From JAGOBP01 sp964550855 (GTDB lineage Bacteria > Chloroflexota > Anaerolineae > Fen-1058), in contig CAZKBQ010000007.1 of the NCBI GenBank assembly GCA_964550855.1, positions 44,124 to 108,123 on the forward strand: a stretch of 64,000 nucleotides of DNA, given 5' to 3'. Both the position numbers and the translations under genes were made by a program. Numbering within the stretch: the stretch's first letter is position 1; each line of letters opens with the position of its first letter. The notes under the pieces were generated by a model. It ran no database searches. It was not told where the DNA came from and worked only from the letters and a program-made list of their open reading frames with translations. Shown one piece after another: positions 42,291-51,824 of this stretch.

Positions 42291-44953
42291 ATGAACGAAG
42301 ATCCCGTTTTTTTTCTCATCGTCCTGCTGTTCGCCGCGGTCGTCATCATTGGCCTGATCGTGCTCTTCCTGTCGGCACGCACGGTCATGGCGATGCGGCC
42401 GCCCCGGCGAGCAGCGCCCGGCCAGCCCCAGCGGCGAGCGGCAGCACCCCCCGCGCCGCCGTCCGAACCGGCGGCAAGCTCCGCGCCCGCGGATCAACCG
42501 CCGCCGACTCGCAGTGAATACGCCGAAACCAGCCTGCCCGCGCACCTACGGACTGCCTCGTATGCGGCCGCGGTGCTGCATTGGTTTGATGCCGAACTGC
42601 TGGCCGCCGTNNNNNNNNNNNNNNNNNNNNNNNNNNNNNNNNNAAAGGCCGCGCCGAGGCGGTCTATGCCGATCTGAAAAACCTGTCCTTCGTTGAGGCC
42701 GCTCCCGGCGGCAAGCACTGCATTTACCCCGCCACCCGTCAGCGCATGCTCCAAAACCTGTGGGACACACAACCGGCGCGGTATCGCGCCTGCGCGCTGG
42801 CCGCTGCCCGCTACTTCGCCCGGGCCTCGTATCTCGATCGGGCCGGGCGCCTGACCCGGTTGGACGCCCTCAGCGCCCGGCTGTTCTATCGCTTTCCTGT
42901 CGTGCATTCGCCGTGGCGCAATCTGCAGGTTGAGTGGGTGTATCATCTCGCCGTCGTCGATCCGGCGCGGGCCGCGCACGGCGCACGAGCGCTGGCCGCC
43001 GCCTGGACCGACGCGCACCATCATGGCGATGTCGCTCATCTGCTAGCCGTGCTGGCCGAGCATCGCGCAGCCGGCCGCCTCAGCGGCGATCTGCTGGCCA
43101 CGGCGCTGTATCTGCAGGGCCGCGCCGATGTCCGTGTGTACCGGCTGCGCGAGGCGCTGCACGCGTTTGAGGAGGCGCGCCGCCACGCCAGCGATCACGA
43201 ACTGCTCACGCAGATTCTGTCGGCGGTCAGCGAAACGCTCGATCGGATCAACCAGAACGACAGCGCCCTTCGCCGCTATGACGAGATCTGGGCGCAGTAC
43301 CGCACCTGGGCCGAGCGCGCCAGCAGCACGCCCCGACAGTGGGTGATCTGGGATGACGTGCAGTGGCTCGATCGGCGCGGCGACAGCCTGAAGCACTACG
43401 AAGAGATGCTGGAGCAATATCGCGGCGCGCAAAACCGCCTGGGCGAGGCCAACACCGCCCGCATCATCGGCCACGAATATCAGGGGCGCGATCAGCGCGA
43501 GGAAGCGCTGCGCTGGTACGAGAACGCGCTGCAGCTGTACCGGCGCGCCGGCAACCGCTTTGAAGAGGCCAATACGCGCCGCGCCATGGGCGATGTGCAG
43601 TTCTTCCTGAAGCACGGCCAGGAAGCGCTGGCTCAGTACGACGAAGCGCTGAGACTTTATCGTGACCGCAATGTGCGCGCCCGCCTGGGCGAGGCCGATA
43701 CGCTGAAGGCCAAAGGCGACGTGCTGCAGTATCTCAACCGCTACAATGAAGCGCTGGATCAGTACGACGAAGCGCTGACGATCTATCACGATGACGGCGC
43801 CCGGCTCAGCGAAGCCGCTGTGCTGGTGGCCATGGGCAACGTGCTGCACGTCACCGCGCGCGATCAAGACGCGCTGAACCGGTATCAGGCTGCGCTGGAG
43901 CTGTATCGCTCGGAACACGATCGGCTGGGCGAGGCGACGACGTTGATGTTCATGGCCGATCGACAGTATGCGCTGGGTCAGGCCGAGGCTGCGCTGAAAG
44001 ACTATGAGGCCGCGCTGCAAGTCTTTCGCGCGGCGCGCGATCGCGTGGGCGAGGCCAATGCGCTGAAGGCGCTGGGCGATGTATACCACGGGCAGCGGCG
44101 TTCGCTGGAAGCCCGCCAGCACTACCAGGACGCGCTGGCGCTGTACCGCGCGGCGGGCGCGCGGCTGGGTGAGGCCAATACGCTGCTGGCGTTGGGCCGT
44201 GACTTCGGCCAACAGGCGCAGTCAGAAGAGGCGTTGCAGCACTTCTCTGAGGCCGGACAGGCTTTTGCCGCGCTGGGTCACGATCTGGGTCAGGCCGAGG
44301 CGTTGCTGGCGGCCGGTGAGCAGTTGCAGCTGATGGGCCGCGCCGACGAAGCCGTGCAGCGCCTTACTGAGGCGGCGGAACGTTATCGCGGCCTGGGGTA
44401 TTTGAAGGGCGAGGCCCACACGCTGCGCGCGCGCGGCGACGAACGCCTGGCACGCAACGCGTACGATGAGGCGTTGGAATACTATCGGCTGGCGTTGAAT
44501 CTGTACGAGCAGGTGGGCGATCGCGAGAGCCAGGTCGAAACGATCACGCGCCGCGCCCACGCCCTGGTCGCGCTCGATCGGTGCACCGAGGCCATCGAGG
44601 CTTATACGCAAGCCATCGGATTGGCGGTCAATCTGCCGCCGGAACATCGCGAGGCGCACGGTTGGCACGGGTATCTGGCGCTGACGCACGGACAGTTTGC
44701 GCAGGCCGCCGCGCATTTTGAAGTGGCCGTCAGCCGCGAGTGGAATCCGAACTGGCAGTTTGGCCTGGGGCTGGCCAAGTTTGGGCAGGGCTTGCTGGAG
44801 TCGGCCAAAAGCATCATCGGGACGACGTGGCCGCAGGCCAACCGTTATGAGCAGGCCGAGGCCTGCCGCTGGCTGGAGCACGTGCTGCGCTTGAAGCCTG
44901 AACTGCGAGCCGAGGCGGGGCAGCTGGGCCTGACGTGTGAAGGCCGGGCCTGA
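42291..44953 (+). CDS. membrane-anchored TPR-array protein, interrupted by an assembly gap
   Basis: The start ATG 42291 has AAAAGGA six bases upstream. An N-terminal membrane segment (FFLIVLLFAAVVIIGLIVLFLSA) and a Pro/Ala-rich linker lead to a predicted helical domain, in which a run of 33 N falls (42611-42643). After it coding resumes in another frame (GRAEAVYADLKNLSFVEAAPGG...), so the true gap length is not 33; this is an assembly matter, not a frameshift mutation. From ~42950 about fifteen TPR units of 40 residues follow, of the form RLGEANTLxALGDVxxxxxRxxEALxxYxxALxLYRxxG. TPR arrays of this regular kind mediate protein interactions. It may anchor a complex at the membrane; its partner is unknown. 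Confidence 0.82.
42611..42643. other. assembly gap (33 N)
   Basis: Run of N inside the TPR protein gene. The frames on either side are out of register by this length, so the gap size is an estimate. Confidence 0.99.
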
Positions 44954-44997
44954 CCGTGGTATAGTTGCGCCGATCCCGGTTGCAGAGGAAGTGGTGA

Positions 44998-45756
44998 ATG
45001 CCGAAGAGTTATCTGATTGATATGGACGGCGTGATCGTGCGCGGCAGCGAGCTGATCCCCGGCGCGGACGCATTTCTCAACCGGCTGCACGACCGACAGA
45101 TCAAATTCCTGATCCTCACCAACAATCCCATCTACACCCCAATCGATCTTCAGCACCGATTGCAGCGCATCGGCATCAGCGTCACCGTGGAGCACCTGTA
45201 CACCTCGGCCATTGCCACGGCGCGTTTTCTCAAAAGCCAGCTGCCCGGCGGCACGGCCTTCATCATCGGCGAAAGCGGTCTGTCGCAGGCACTGCACGAC
45301 GCGGGTTACGTGCTGACCGATCACGATCCCGATTACGTCGTGGTGGGCGAAACGACCTCGCTGAGCTACGAGCGGCTGACTCAGGCGGTGCGGCTGGTGA
45401 GCCGGGGCGCGCGCTTCATCGCCACCAATCCCGATCCGAACGGCCCCGGCGAAGGCGGCCTGGTGCCGGCCTGCGGCGCGATTACGGCCTTCATCCAGTC
45501 GGCCACGGGCGTGGAGCCGTACTTCGTGGGCAAGCCCAACGCCTTGATGATGCGCACTGCGCTGCGCTATCTGGGCGAGCACTCCGACAACGCCATCATG
45601 GTGGGCGACCGCATGGACACCGACATTCGCGTCGGCACCGAGGCCGGGCTGGAAACGGTGTTGGTGTTGACGGGTGTCACCCGCCGCGAGATGGTCGATC
45701 GTTTCCCCTATCGCCCCACCCGCATCGTCGAATCAGTGGCTGATCTGGAACTGTAA
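44998..45756 (+). CDS. HAD-IIA family phosphatase (NagD-like)
   Basis: 252 residues. HAD motif I SYLIDMDGVIVRGSELIPGA at the N-terminus, motif II FLILTNNP (~37), a C2b-type cap in the middle, motif III around FVGKPNALMM (~180) and motif IV IMVGDRMDTDIRVGTEAGLETVLVLTGVT (~200-228). The group includes NagD and p-nitrophenyl or phosphoglycolate phosphatases; the exact substrate is not evident. AGAGGAAGTGG precedes the ATG, and an extended -10-like TGGTATAGT lies at 44957-44965. The MFS gene follows after 51 bases. Confidence 0.92.
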   Translation: MPKSYLIDMDGVIVRGSELIPGADAFLNRLHDRQIKFLILTNNPIYTPIDLQHRLQRIGISVTVEHLYTSAIATARFLKSQLPGGTAFIIGESGLSQALHDAGYVLTDHDPDYVVVGETTSLSYERLTQAVRLVSRGARFIATNPDPNGPGEGGLVPACGAITAFIQSATGVEPYFVGKPNALMMRTALRYLGEHSDNAIMVGDRMDTDIRVGTEAGLETVLVLTGVTRREMVDRFPYRPTRIVESVADLEL

Positions 45757-45807
45757 ACGGCGGCTCGCAAGGTCGTCATGACCTTTGGCGCCGAGTGTTG
45801 ATCTCGT

Positions 45808-47118
45808 ATGGCCTCTCAACCTCGCAATATTCCGTTTGTGGCGCTGCAGCATCGTGATTTTCGCCTGTTGTGGCTGGGGCAGTTGATCTCGCAGGCCGGC
45901 ACGGCGATGCAGACGCTGGCAATCAACTGGCACATTGCCGTGCTGACCGATTACAATCCGCTGGCGCTGGGCCTGGTGGGGTTGTCGCGCGTCGTGCCCA
46001 TCATCGTCTTCTCGCTCATCGGCGGGGCCACCGCCGACGCGCGCGATCGGCGCAAAGTGATGATCGTCACTCAATCGGTTATGGCGCTGCTGGCGGCGGT
46101 GCTGGGCCTGATCACGCAGGCCGGCCTTGACCACATCGCCGCGATCTATGTGCTGAATGCGCTGGCGGCCAGCGCCTCGGCGTTTGACAGCCCGGCGCGG
46201 CAATCGCTGATTCCCAGTCTGGTGCCGCGCGAGCATCTGACCAACGCCATGAGCCTGAATCAGATCATGTTTCAGACGGCGACGATCGTGGGGCCGATGC
46301 TGGCCGGCCTGCTGATCGGCGCGAGCGGCGCCGAAACGGTGGGCAGCGCGCAGAACATCGCCGTGGTGTACTGGCTTAACGCGCTGTCCTTTCTGGCGGT
46401 GATCGGGGCGTTGATCTTGATGCATCCCGGCCAATCCGCCCCGCGCCGCAAGATGGATGCCGGCTCCGTGCGCGAGGGCTTCCGCTTCGTGCGCGGTCAG
46501 CCCATCATCTGGTCCACCATGCTGCTCGATTTCTTCGCCACATTTTTCTCGTCGGCCAATCAACTGCTGCCGATCTTTGCGGGCAAGATTCTGAACGCGG
46601 GGGTGCAAGGGCTGGGCGTGCTGTCGGCTGCGCCGGCGTTGGGGGCGCTGCTGGCCGGCGGCGTGATGAGCCTGCTGACACGCATTCGGCAGCCGGGCAA
46701 ACTGATCTTGTACTCGGTGGCGGCCTATGGCGCAGCAACGCTGGTCTTTGGCCTGTCCACCGTCTTCTGGTTGTCGTGGCTGGCCCTGGCGCTGACGGGC
46801 ACGGCCGATGCGGTCAGCACCATCCTGCGCGCGACGATCCGCCAGCTGGTCACACCCGATCAGCTGCGCGGGCGCATGACCAGCATCAACATGATCTTCT
46901 TCATGGGCGGGCCGCAATTGGGCGAGCTGGAGGCGGGCGTCGCCGCCGCGCTGATCGGTGCGCCGCTAAGCGTGGTGACGGGCGGGCTGGGTTGTCTCAT
47001 CGCTGCGGCCGCCGTGGCGTGGAAGGTGCCGATGCTGCGCCGATATGACGAGGACGATCTGAAGCGAACGGGCGAGCGGCTGGCGGCCGAAGCAACGGCG
47101 GTTGCTACCGGGAAGTGA
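45808..47118 (+). CDS. MFS transporter, EntS-like exporter family
   Basis: 436 residues, twelve predicted membrane segments. The N-terminal FRLLWLGQLISQAGTAMQTLAINW and the loop ADARDRRKVMIVTQ (the MFS motif A position, between segments 2 and 3) fit the family of enterobactin exporter-like and multidrug efflux proteins. A second characteristic segment is SPARQSLIPSLVPREHLTNAMSLNQ. The loop before segment 12 has RMTSINMIFFMGGPQLGELEAG. The C-terminus is cytoplasmic and charged (RYDEDDLKRTGERL). Substrate unknown. No clear ribosome-binding site precedes the ATG at 45808; the start is chosen from the family N-terminus. Confidence 0.9.
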   Translation: MASQPRNIPFVALQHRDFRLLWLGQLISQAGTAMQTLAINWHIAVLTDYNPLALGLVGLSRVVPIIVFSLIGGATADARDRRKVMIVTQSVMALLAAVLGLITQAGLDHIAAIYVLNALAASASAFDSPARQSLIPSLVPREHLTNAMSLNQIMFQTATIVGPMLAGLLIGASGAETVGSAQNIAVVYWLNALSFLAVIGALILMHPGQSAPRRKMDAGSVREGFRFVRGQPIIWSTMLLDFFATFFSSANQLLPIFAGKILNAGVQGLGVLSAAPALGALLAGGVMSLLTRIRQPGKLILYSVAAYGAATLVFGLSTVFWLSWLALALTGTADAVSTILRATIRQLVTPDQLRGRMTSINMIFFMGGPQLGELEAGVAAALIGAPLSVVTGGLGCLIAAAAVAWKVPMLRRYDEDDLKRTGERLAAEATAVATGK

Positions 47119-47129
47119 GCGATGCGCCG

Positions 47130-47789
47130 CTACACCACCTCGGCCAGCGGAGGAACCTTTTGGGCCAGCTGGGACGATCGGGTGGAGAGGGCCGTGTGCA
47201 GAATGTGCCGCAGTTGATCGACAACGGGTTCATGCCAGTCTGGCGCGCAATCGAACTTTTCGCACAGCGCCATCAGGCACGCCCAGTATAACTGCACCGG
47301 GTCGGCTGCCGCCAGCCGCCGCTCGAAGCGATCTTCATCCACGTAGGCCGCGCGCCGTTCCGCCAGCAGAATCTCCACTTCTTCACTCAGCCGGCGCTCC
47401 AGCGGCGCCTCGCCCGTCGAGTGATGTAAAATGGGCACGGGCGAGGTAAGTCGGCAGATGGTGCGCTGCGGATTGGCGTCGATGCGCAGTTCGCCGCCGA
47501 AGGTGAAGGCCACCACTTGTTTGCCCTTACGATCGTCCAGCGCGACGTGCCCGGCGCACACCCGATAGGTCGGCTCCAGCATCCAGGGATGGCGTACGTG
47601 CAACAACTCGAGGCCGGTGCGGCCGGCGATGCTGCACGTCAGCGATTCGGGATCGTAGTGTTCGCCCGTCGGCTCCGGGCGGATGACGACTTTGAGCTGA
47701 GCGTGGCCGAAGTCGTACGGCGCTTCGGGCGGATAGAAGCTGTAGCCCAGCTGATCACTATCGTAGTCAAGTTCGGTGTTCATCATCAT
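47130..47789 (-). CDS. conserved-looking hypothetical protein
   Basis: 219 residues from the first of three consecutive ATGs (47789). The sequence is mixed alpha/beta with no membrane segment and no motif I recognise; features are YSFYPPEAPYDFGHAQLKVVIRPE near the N-terminus and a helical C-terminal part (DPVQLYWACLMALCEKF, QLRHILHTAL). The longer frame to 48083 overlaps the ArfB gene on the other strand and has no start signal. It is convergent with the MFS gene (11 bases between stops) and divergent from arfB. GAGTGG before the ATG is a weak ribosome-binding site. Function unknown. Confidence 0.65.
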   Translation of the reverse strand: MMMNTELDYDSDQLGYSFYPPEAPYDFGHAQLKVVIRPEPTGEHYDPESLTCSIAGRTGLELLHVRHPWMLEPTYRVCAGHVALDDRKGKQVVAFTFGGELRIDANPQRTICRLTSPVPILHHSTGEAPLERRLSEEVEILLAERRAAYVDEDRFERRLAAADPVQLYWACLMALCEKFDCAPDWHEPVVDQLRHILHTALSTRSSQLAQKVPPLAEVV

Positions 47790-47843
47790 GGCCCACTCTA
47801 CGATAAAGCCGAATGACAAATTTGGCAAATAACCCGATGGCTG

Positions 47844-48275
47844 ATGAGCGGCCCTGATCTCGTCATCACGCGCCAGGTGCGCATTCCACTGACCGAAGTG
47901 AATTATCGCTTTGCGCGGAGCCGCGGGCCGGGCGGCCAGCACGTCAACAAAGTCGAGACCGCGGTGGAGCTGCTGTTCGACGTGGCGCACTCGCCCAGCC
48001 TGACGGACGATCAGCGCCGGTGGGTCTTGAACAAACTCAAGAATCAGATCGATACCGACGGTGTGCTGCATCTTGTCTCGCAATCAGAGCGCAGCCAGCT
48101 GCGCAATCGCGAGGCGGTGACAGCGCGCTTTGTGGCGGTGCTGGCCGCGGCGCTGCATGTGCCCAAGAAACGCCGTCCCACGCGCCCGACGGCGGCTTCC
48201 ACCGACAAGCGGCTTCAGCAGAAGAAACAGCGCGGCCAGATCAAGCGCCTGCGCGGAAAGGCCGATGACGAGTAA
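47844..48275 (+). CDS. arfB: ArfB/YaeJ-like alternative ribosome-rescue factor
   Basis: 143 residues. The release-factor catalytic loop is present as ARSRGPGGQHVNKVETAVELLFD (GGQ ~29-31), without the codon-recognition domain of RF1/RF2. The C-terminus is strongly basic and unstructured (KKRRPTRP...QKKQRGQIKRLRGKADDE), as in ArfB, where the tail inserts into the empty mRNA channel of stalled ribosomes. The protein thus hydrolyses peptidyl-tRNA on ribosomes without a stop codon. The ATG at 47844 gives the usual N-terminus. The last residues and the stop codon come from a heptamer repeat (48267 on). Confidence 0.92.
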   Translation: MSGPDLVITRQVRIPLTEVNYRFARSRGPGGQHVNKVETAVELLFDVAHSPSLTDDQRRWVLNKLKNQIDTDGVLHLVSQSERSQLRNREAVTARFVAVLAAALHVPKKRRPTRPTAASTDKRLQQKKQRGQIKRLRGKADDE

Positions 48276-48327
48276 CCAGTAACGCTAAGCCGGGTCATCG
48301 CGCGTTACGCATCGCTCATTGCTCGTC
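48267..48327 (+). repeat. heptameric repeat with inverted arm at the arfB stop
   Basis: GACGAG then TAACCAG and TAACGCT; the TAA stop of arfB starts the second unit, and the preceding unit encodes its last residues DE. An inverted arm GCGTTACGCATCGCTCATTG...CTCGTC follows (48302-48327). The element fills the spacer to the next gene. Confidence 0.65.
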
Positions 48328-48334
48328 AACCGCC

Positions 48335-49315
48335 ATGTTCGACCGCATCGACATCCTCACCCGCTACGCCTGGTTGATGCAGCCCAACCAGCCGATGATC
48401 ATCGGCAACGATCTGGATGCGCTGCTGTCCGCGCAGTTGCTGCACGACACGCTGGGCTGGACGGTGGCGGGCTTTTACAACTACACGACGCTCTATCACG
48501 ATCCGAAGATCGATCCGCTCGATTGTACGTGGGTCGATCTGGATATTCATCATCCGTTCGTCGGCTCGATCGGCCATCACATCCTCAAAGCCTCTGCCGA
48601 CGATGCGGTGCCCGATCACCAGTTGACGGTCAATCCCAACTTGCTGCGCGGCGTCGATCAGACCGACTTTACGCACAAATATCCGCTGGGCACAATCCAC
48701 TTCTTGCTGTGGCTGCACGATCGGCGCGTACCGAAGAAGCGCGTGGCGACCTTGTGGCTGTGGCTGGCCGATTCGGCGTGGATCAACGCGCAGCATTACC
48801 GGCGCAACGTCGAGGCGTGGTTGCAACAGTGGCTGCCCGTACCGGAGTTGATCGCCACCTTCGATCAGACGAACACGGGCGACTTTGAAGAAGAGATGCG
48901 CGATCAGGTTTTGAGCGTGATCGACATCGCCGAACTTGCCGACGACGATAATGTCCAGCGCCGATCGAAATTCCTCAACCTCGGCGGGCATCAATGTGTG
49001 TGGAACAAACCCGAAGAGCTGATCAAAGTGCGGCGCGTGACGGATCTCATCGAACGCAAACTCGGCTGGAAGCGGCCTGAATTCCCCGAACAATGGGCCG
49101 CCATCGAGGGCAAACGCCAATCGGGCCGGCTGCCGGCTCTCATTCAGCGGCATGGTTCATTCGATGCGTTTCTCGCCAACGAGCGCGTTTTCTCCTACGT
49201 CATTCCCAAGCGCGATCGTGTGAATTACACCACCGGCATTGCCCTGACCGGTCGTCAAGCCACTGGCCTACTCGTACCGCAACGCCTCAATTGGATTCAG
49301 CCGCGCCGCTCTTAG
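48335..49315 (+). CDS. DHH-like protein of unknown function
   Basis: 326 residues. The N-terminal part has acidic and histidine clusters reminiscent of DHH-type phosphoesterases: PMIIGNDLDALLSAQLLHD (~20-38), WVDLDIHHPFVGSIGHHIL (~68-86) and DHQLTVNPNLLRGVDQTDFT (~92-112). The middle is helical with many Trp residues (LWLWLADSAWINAQHYRR). The motif spacing does not match RecJ or DhaM-like families well, so the assignment is tentative. No ribosome-binding site is clear before ATG 48335. Its 3' end overlaps the convergent macB-type gene by 48 bases (49268-49315). Confidence 0.6.
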   Translation: MFDRIDILTRYAWLMQPNQPMIIGNDLDALLSAQLLHDTLGWTVAGFYNYTTLYHDPKIDPLDCTWVDLDIHHPFVGSIGHHILKASADDAVPDHQLTVNPNLLRGVDQTDFTHKYPLGTIHFLLWLHDRRVPKKRVATLWLWLADSAWINAQHYRRNVEAWLQQWLPVPELIATFDQTNTGDFEEEMRDQVLSVIDIAELADDDNVQRRSKFLNLGGHQCVWNKPEELIKVRRVTDLIERKLGWKRPEFPEQWAAIEGKRQSGRLPALIQRHGSFDAFLANERVFSYVIPKRDRVNYTTGIALTGRQATGLLVPQRLNWIQPRRS

Positions 49316-50518
49316 CGCCGGATACAGCCCCGCGATCAGCCCCACCAGCGCCGAGACGCCCGTCGCCAGCAGCACCGTGACCGGCGAGACGCTGGGCTGG
49401 AATTGCTGCGACAGGCCGGACACCAGCGCCGCGCCGCTCACGCCGATGGCGATGCCGATGGCGCCGCCCAGCAGCGACAGCGTCATCGCCTCCACCAGAA
49501 ATTGCAGCAGAATGTCGCGCCGCCGCGCGCCCACGGCCTTGCGCAGCCCGATCTCGCGCGTGCGTTCGGTGACCGTGACCAGCATGATGTTCATCACGCC
49601 GATGCCGCCCACCAGCAGCGAAATGCCCGCGATGGCCGAGAGAAACACCGTAATGGCCGTGCTGATCGACGAGAATGTCTGCAGCAGATCGGCCTGGTTG
49701 AAGACCTGAAAATCATCCTCGTTGCGATAATTGATGTTGTGCCGGTCGCGCAGCACGCTGGTTGCGTCGGCCTTCAGCGGGCCGCTGCTGTCCGGGTCGG
49801 CGCTCTGCATCAAGATGGCCGTCACGCCGGGCTGCCCGTTGCGGGCGCGCACATCGCGCAGCTGCGAGCGCGCCGTGGTGAGCGGCACGATCACCTGATT
49901 GTCGTCGTTGGCAAACTGGTTGCCGCCCTTCTCGGCCAGCACGCCCACCACGCGGACCGGCACATCGTTGACGCGGATCAGCTGATCGAGCGGATCCACT
50001 TCGGGCGGAAAGAGTTCGTCCACCACGGTCTGCCCGATCACAGCCACGCGCGCGCCGCTCTGCACGTCCTCGTCCGTCAACGGGCGCCCGTCGATCACGC
50101 GCAAATCGCGCTGGGCAAAGTAGGGCGGATTCACGCCGCGCACGGTTGTGGTCAGTTTGGCCTGCCCGTAGCGGGCCAGCGCGTCCAGCCGGATCTGCGC
50201 CGAAACATTGGCGATGTCGGGCACCAGCGCCGGATCGCTCAAGGCGCGCGCGTCGGCCTGTGTCAGGGTGGTCTGGTTGGCGAACTGCGCCACGAACTGC
50301 GCACCCTGCGAGCTGCCGAGCTTGGGGAACACAAACACCAGGTTGGTGCCCAGCGCGTTGAATTGCTGGTTGATGAACTTTTCCACGCCCTGGCCGATGG
50401 ACAGCAGCGAGATCACCGCGCTCACGCCGATGACGATGCCCAGCATCGTCAGGATGGATCTCAGCTTGTTGGCGCGCAGCGCCCGCAGCGCCCCGCGGAT
50501 GTTGTCGAAAACGTGCAT
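49268..50518 (-). CDS. MacB/FtsX-type ABC transporter permease (second copy)
   Basis: 416 residues. MacB-like topology: a first helix (LRSILTMLGIVIGVSAVISLLSIGQG, ~18-43), a large extracytoplasmic domain (~50-280) with phrases ALSDPALVPDIANVSAQIR and GRPLTDEDVQSGARVAVIGQTVVDELF, and three helices near the C-terminus (LSAIAGISLLVGGIGVMNIMLVTVTERTREIGLRKAVGARR...), ending with the typical AARLNPIEALRYE. The ATPase domain of true MacB is missing and encoded separately at 51893. It is a paralogue of the next upstream gene, 13 bases away, so the two may form a heterodimer. Likely efflux of a peptide, lipid or drug. Confidence 0.92.
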   Translation of the reverse strand: MHVFDNIRGALRALRANKLRSILTMLGIVIGVSAVISLLSIGQGVEKFINQQFNALGTNLVFVFPKLGSSQGAQFVAQFANQTTLTQADARALSDPALVPDIANVSAQIRLDALARYGQAKLTTTVRGVNPPYFAQRDLRVIDGRPLTDEDVQSGARVAVIGQTVVDELFPPEVDPLDQLIRVNDVPVRVVGVLAEKGGNQFANDDNQVIVPLTTARSQLRDVRARNGQPGVTAILMQSADPDSSGPLKADATSVLRDRHNINYRNEDDFQVFNQADLLQTFSSISTAITVFLSAIAGISLLVGGIGVMNIMLVTVTERTREIGLRKAVGARRRDILLQFLVEAMTLSLLGGAIGIAIGVSGAALVSGLSQQFQPSVSPVTVLLATGVSALVGLIAGLYPALRAARLNPIEALRYE

Positions 50519-50531
50519 GCCGCCCCTTTGT

Positions 50532-51809
50532 TCACTCGTATCTCAGCGCTTCGATCGGGTTGAGCCGCGAGGCGCGCCACGCCGGATACAACCCGAAGAA
50601 CAGGCCCACCGCCAGCGAGAAGCCCACCGCCGTCAACACGGCGGCCGGCGCCACCGTCGGCGTAAAGTTCTCCACCAGCCGGCCAATGGCCAGCGCGCCG
50701 CCCGCGCCGATGGCAATGCCGATCACGCCGCCCAGCAGCGACAGGGTGGCGGCTTCAATCAGGAATTGCACTAAGATGTCGCGCCGCCTGGCCCCGATGG
50801 CTTTGCGCAGCCCGATCTCGCGCGTGCGTTCCGTCACCGTCACCAGCATGATGTTCATGATGCCGATGCCGCCCACGATCAGCGAGATGGCCGCGATCGA
50901 CGAGAGGAAGATCGTGACTGCGCCGATGATGGCGCCGAAGGCCGCCAGAAAATCGGCCTGGCTATAGACCGAGAAGTCATCTTCGTCCCGATAGGAGATA
51001 TTGTGCCGGTCGCGCAGCACGGCCGTGATCTGCTCGATCACGTCGGCGCGGTTGGCGCCTTCGCGCGGCAGCACGTACATGTACGACACGACCGGCTCGC
51101 CCGCGCGGTTGCGCAGCGGGTACAACTCATTGTGCGCCGTCGTCATCGGCACAAACACCTGATTGTCCAGATCGCCGCCCAGCGAGCCGCCCTTGCCTTC
51201 CAGCACGCCGATGATGCGGTATGACTGCCCATTCAGTCTGATGAGCTGATCGATCGGGCTGCGGCCGTCCGCAAAGAGTTCCTTCACCACGGTCTGACCG
51301 ATGACGGCCACCCGCGCGCGCGCGGTCATATCGCCGTCGGAGATGAAGCGGCCGTCCGTCACGGCCCAGCTGCGCGCTGTGGCGTAATCCGGCTCAACGC
51401 CGCTGACGAACGGCTGGATCACGTCGGCGCCCAGGGCCACCGCCGCCACCGTGCGCACCTCAGGCGCGATGATGGCGGCGTCCGGCACACGCCGCGGATC
51501 TTTCAGCGCTTCCGCATCCTTGACAGACAGCGATGGCCCGATGACCACGTTGTCGCGCAACACCTGCGACGGCGGCCCGGACGACGTTTCTTTCGGCGAG
51601 CCGGGCAGCACGAACAACAGGTCCGTGCCGATCGCGCCGAACGCGTCGCTGATGTAACGTTCCACGCCGCGCCCCACCGACACCAGCGTGATGACGGCCG
51701 CGACGCCGATGATGATGCCTAACATGGTCAGCGCCGCGCGCAGCTTGTTGGCGCGCAGCGCCCGCAGCGCCATGCGGACGTTTTCAACCAGCGAAGAGAA
51801 GTTGAGCAT
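50532..51809 (-). CDS. MacB/FtsX-type ABC transporter permease (first copy)
   Basis: 425 residues with the same four-helix MacB-like architecture as its neighbour: N-terminal MALRALRANKLRAALTMLGIIIGVAAVITLVSVGRG, an extracytoplasmic region containing DPRRVPDAAIIAPEVRTV and IGQTVVKELFADGRSPIDQLIRL, and a C-terminal block ISLIVGGIGIMNIMLVTVTERTREIGLRKAIGARR ending RASRLNPIEALRYE. The upstream gene encodes the ATPase and, before that, the membrane-fusion lipoprotein. The spacer on its 5' side consists almost wholly of a heptamer repeat. Both permeases are intact, so this is a four-gene efflux operon with two different permeases. Confidence 0.92.
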   Translation of the reverse strand: MLNFSSLVENVRMALRALRANKLRAALTMLGIIIGVAAVITLVSVGRGVERYISDAFGAIGTDLLFVLPGSPKETSSGPPSQVLRDNVVIGPSLSVKDAEALKDPRRVPDAAIIAPEVRTVAAVALGADVIQPFVSGVEPDYATARSWAVTDGRFISDGDMTARARVAVIGQTVVKELFADGRSPIDQLIRLNGQSYRIIGVLEGKGGSLGGDLDNQVFVPMTTAHNELYPLRNRAGEPVVSYMYVLPREGANRADVIEQITAVLRDRHNISYRDEDDFSVYSQADFLAAFGAIIGAVTIFLSSIAAISLIVGGIGIMNIMLVTVTERTREIGLRKAIGARRRDILVQFLIEAATLSLLGGVIGIAIGAGGALAIGRLVENFTPTVAPAAVLTAVGFSLAVGLFFGLYPAWRASRLNPIEALRYE

Positions 51810-51824
51810 GATGAAATCTGGCCA

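Noticed and set aside
42611..42643. Frameshift in the large TPR gene
   Set aside because: The frame change falls exactly on the N run whose length is arbitrary, so it gives no evidence of mutation.
49268..50518. Second MacB-like permease as a decaying duplicate
   Set aside because: It is full length, with intact helices, conserved C-terminal motif and normal spacing, so nothing indicates decay.
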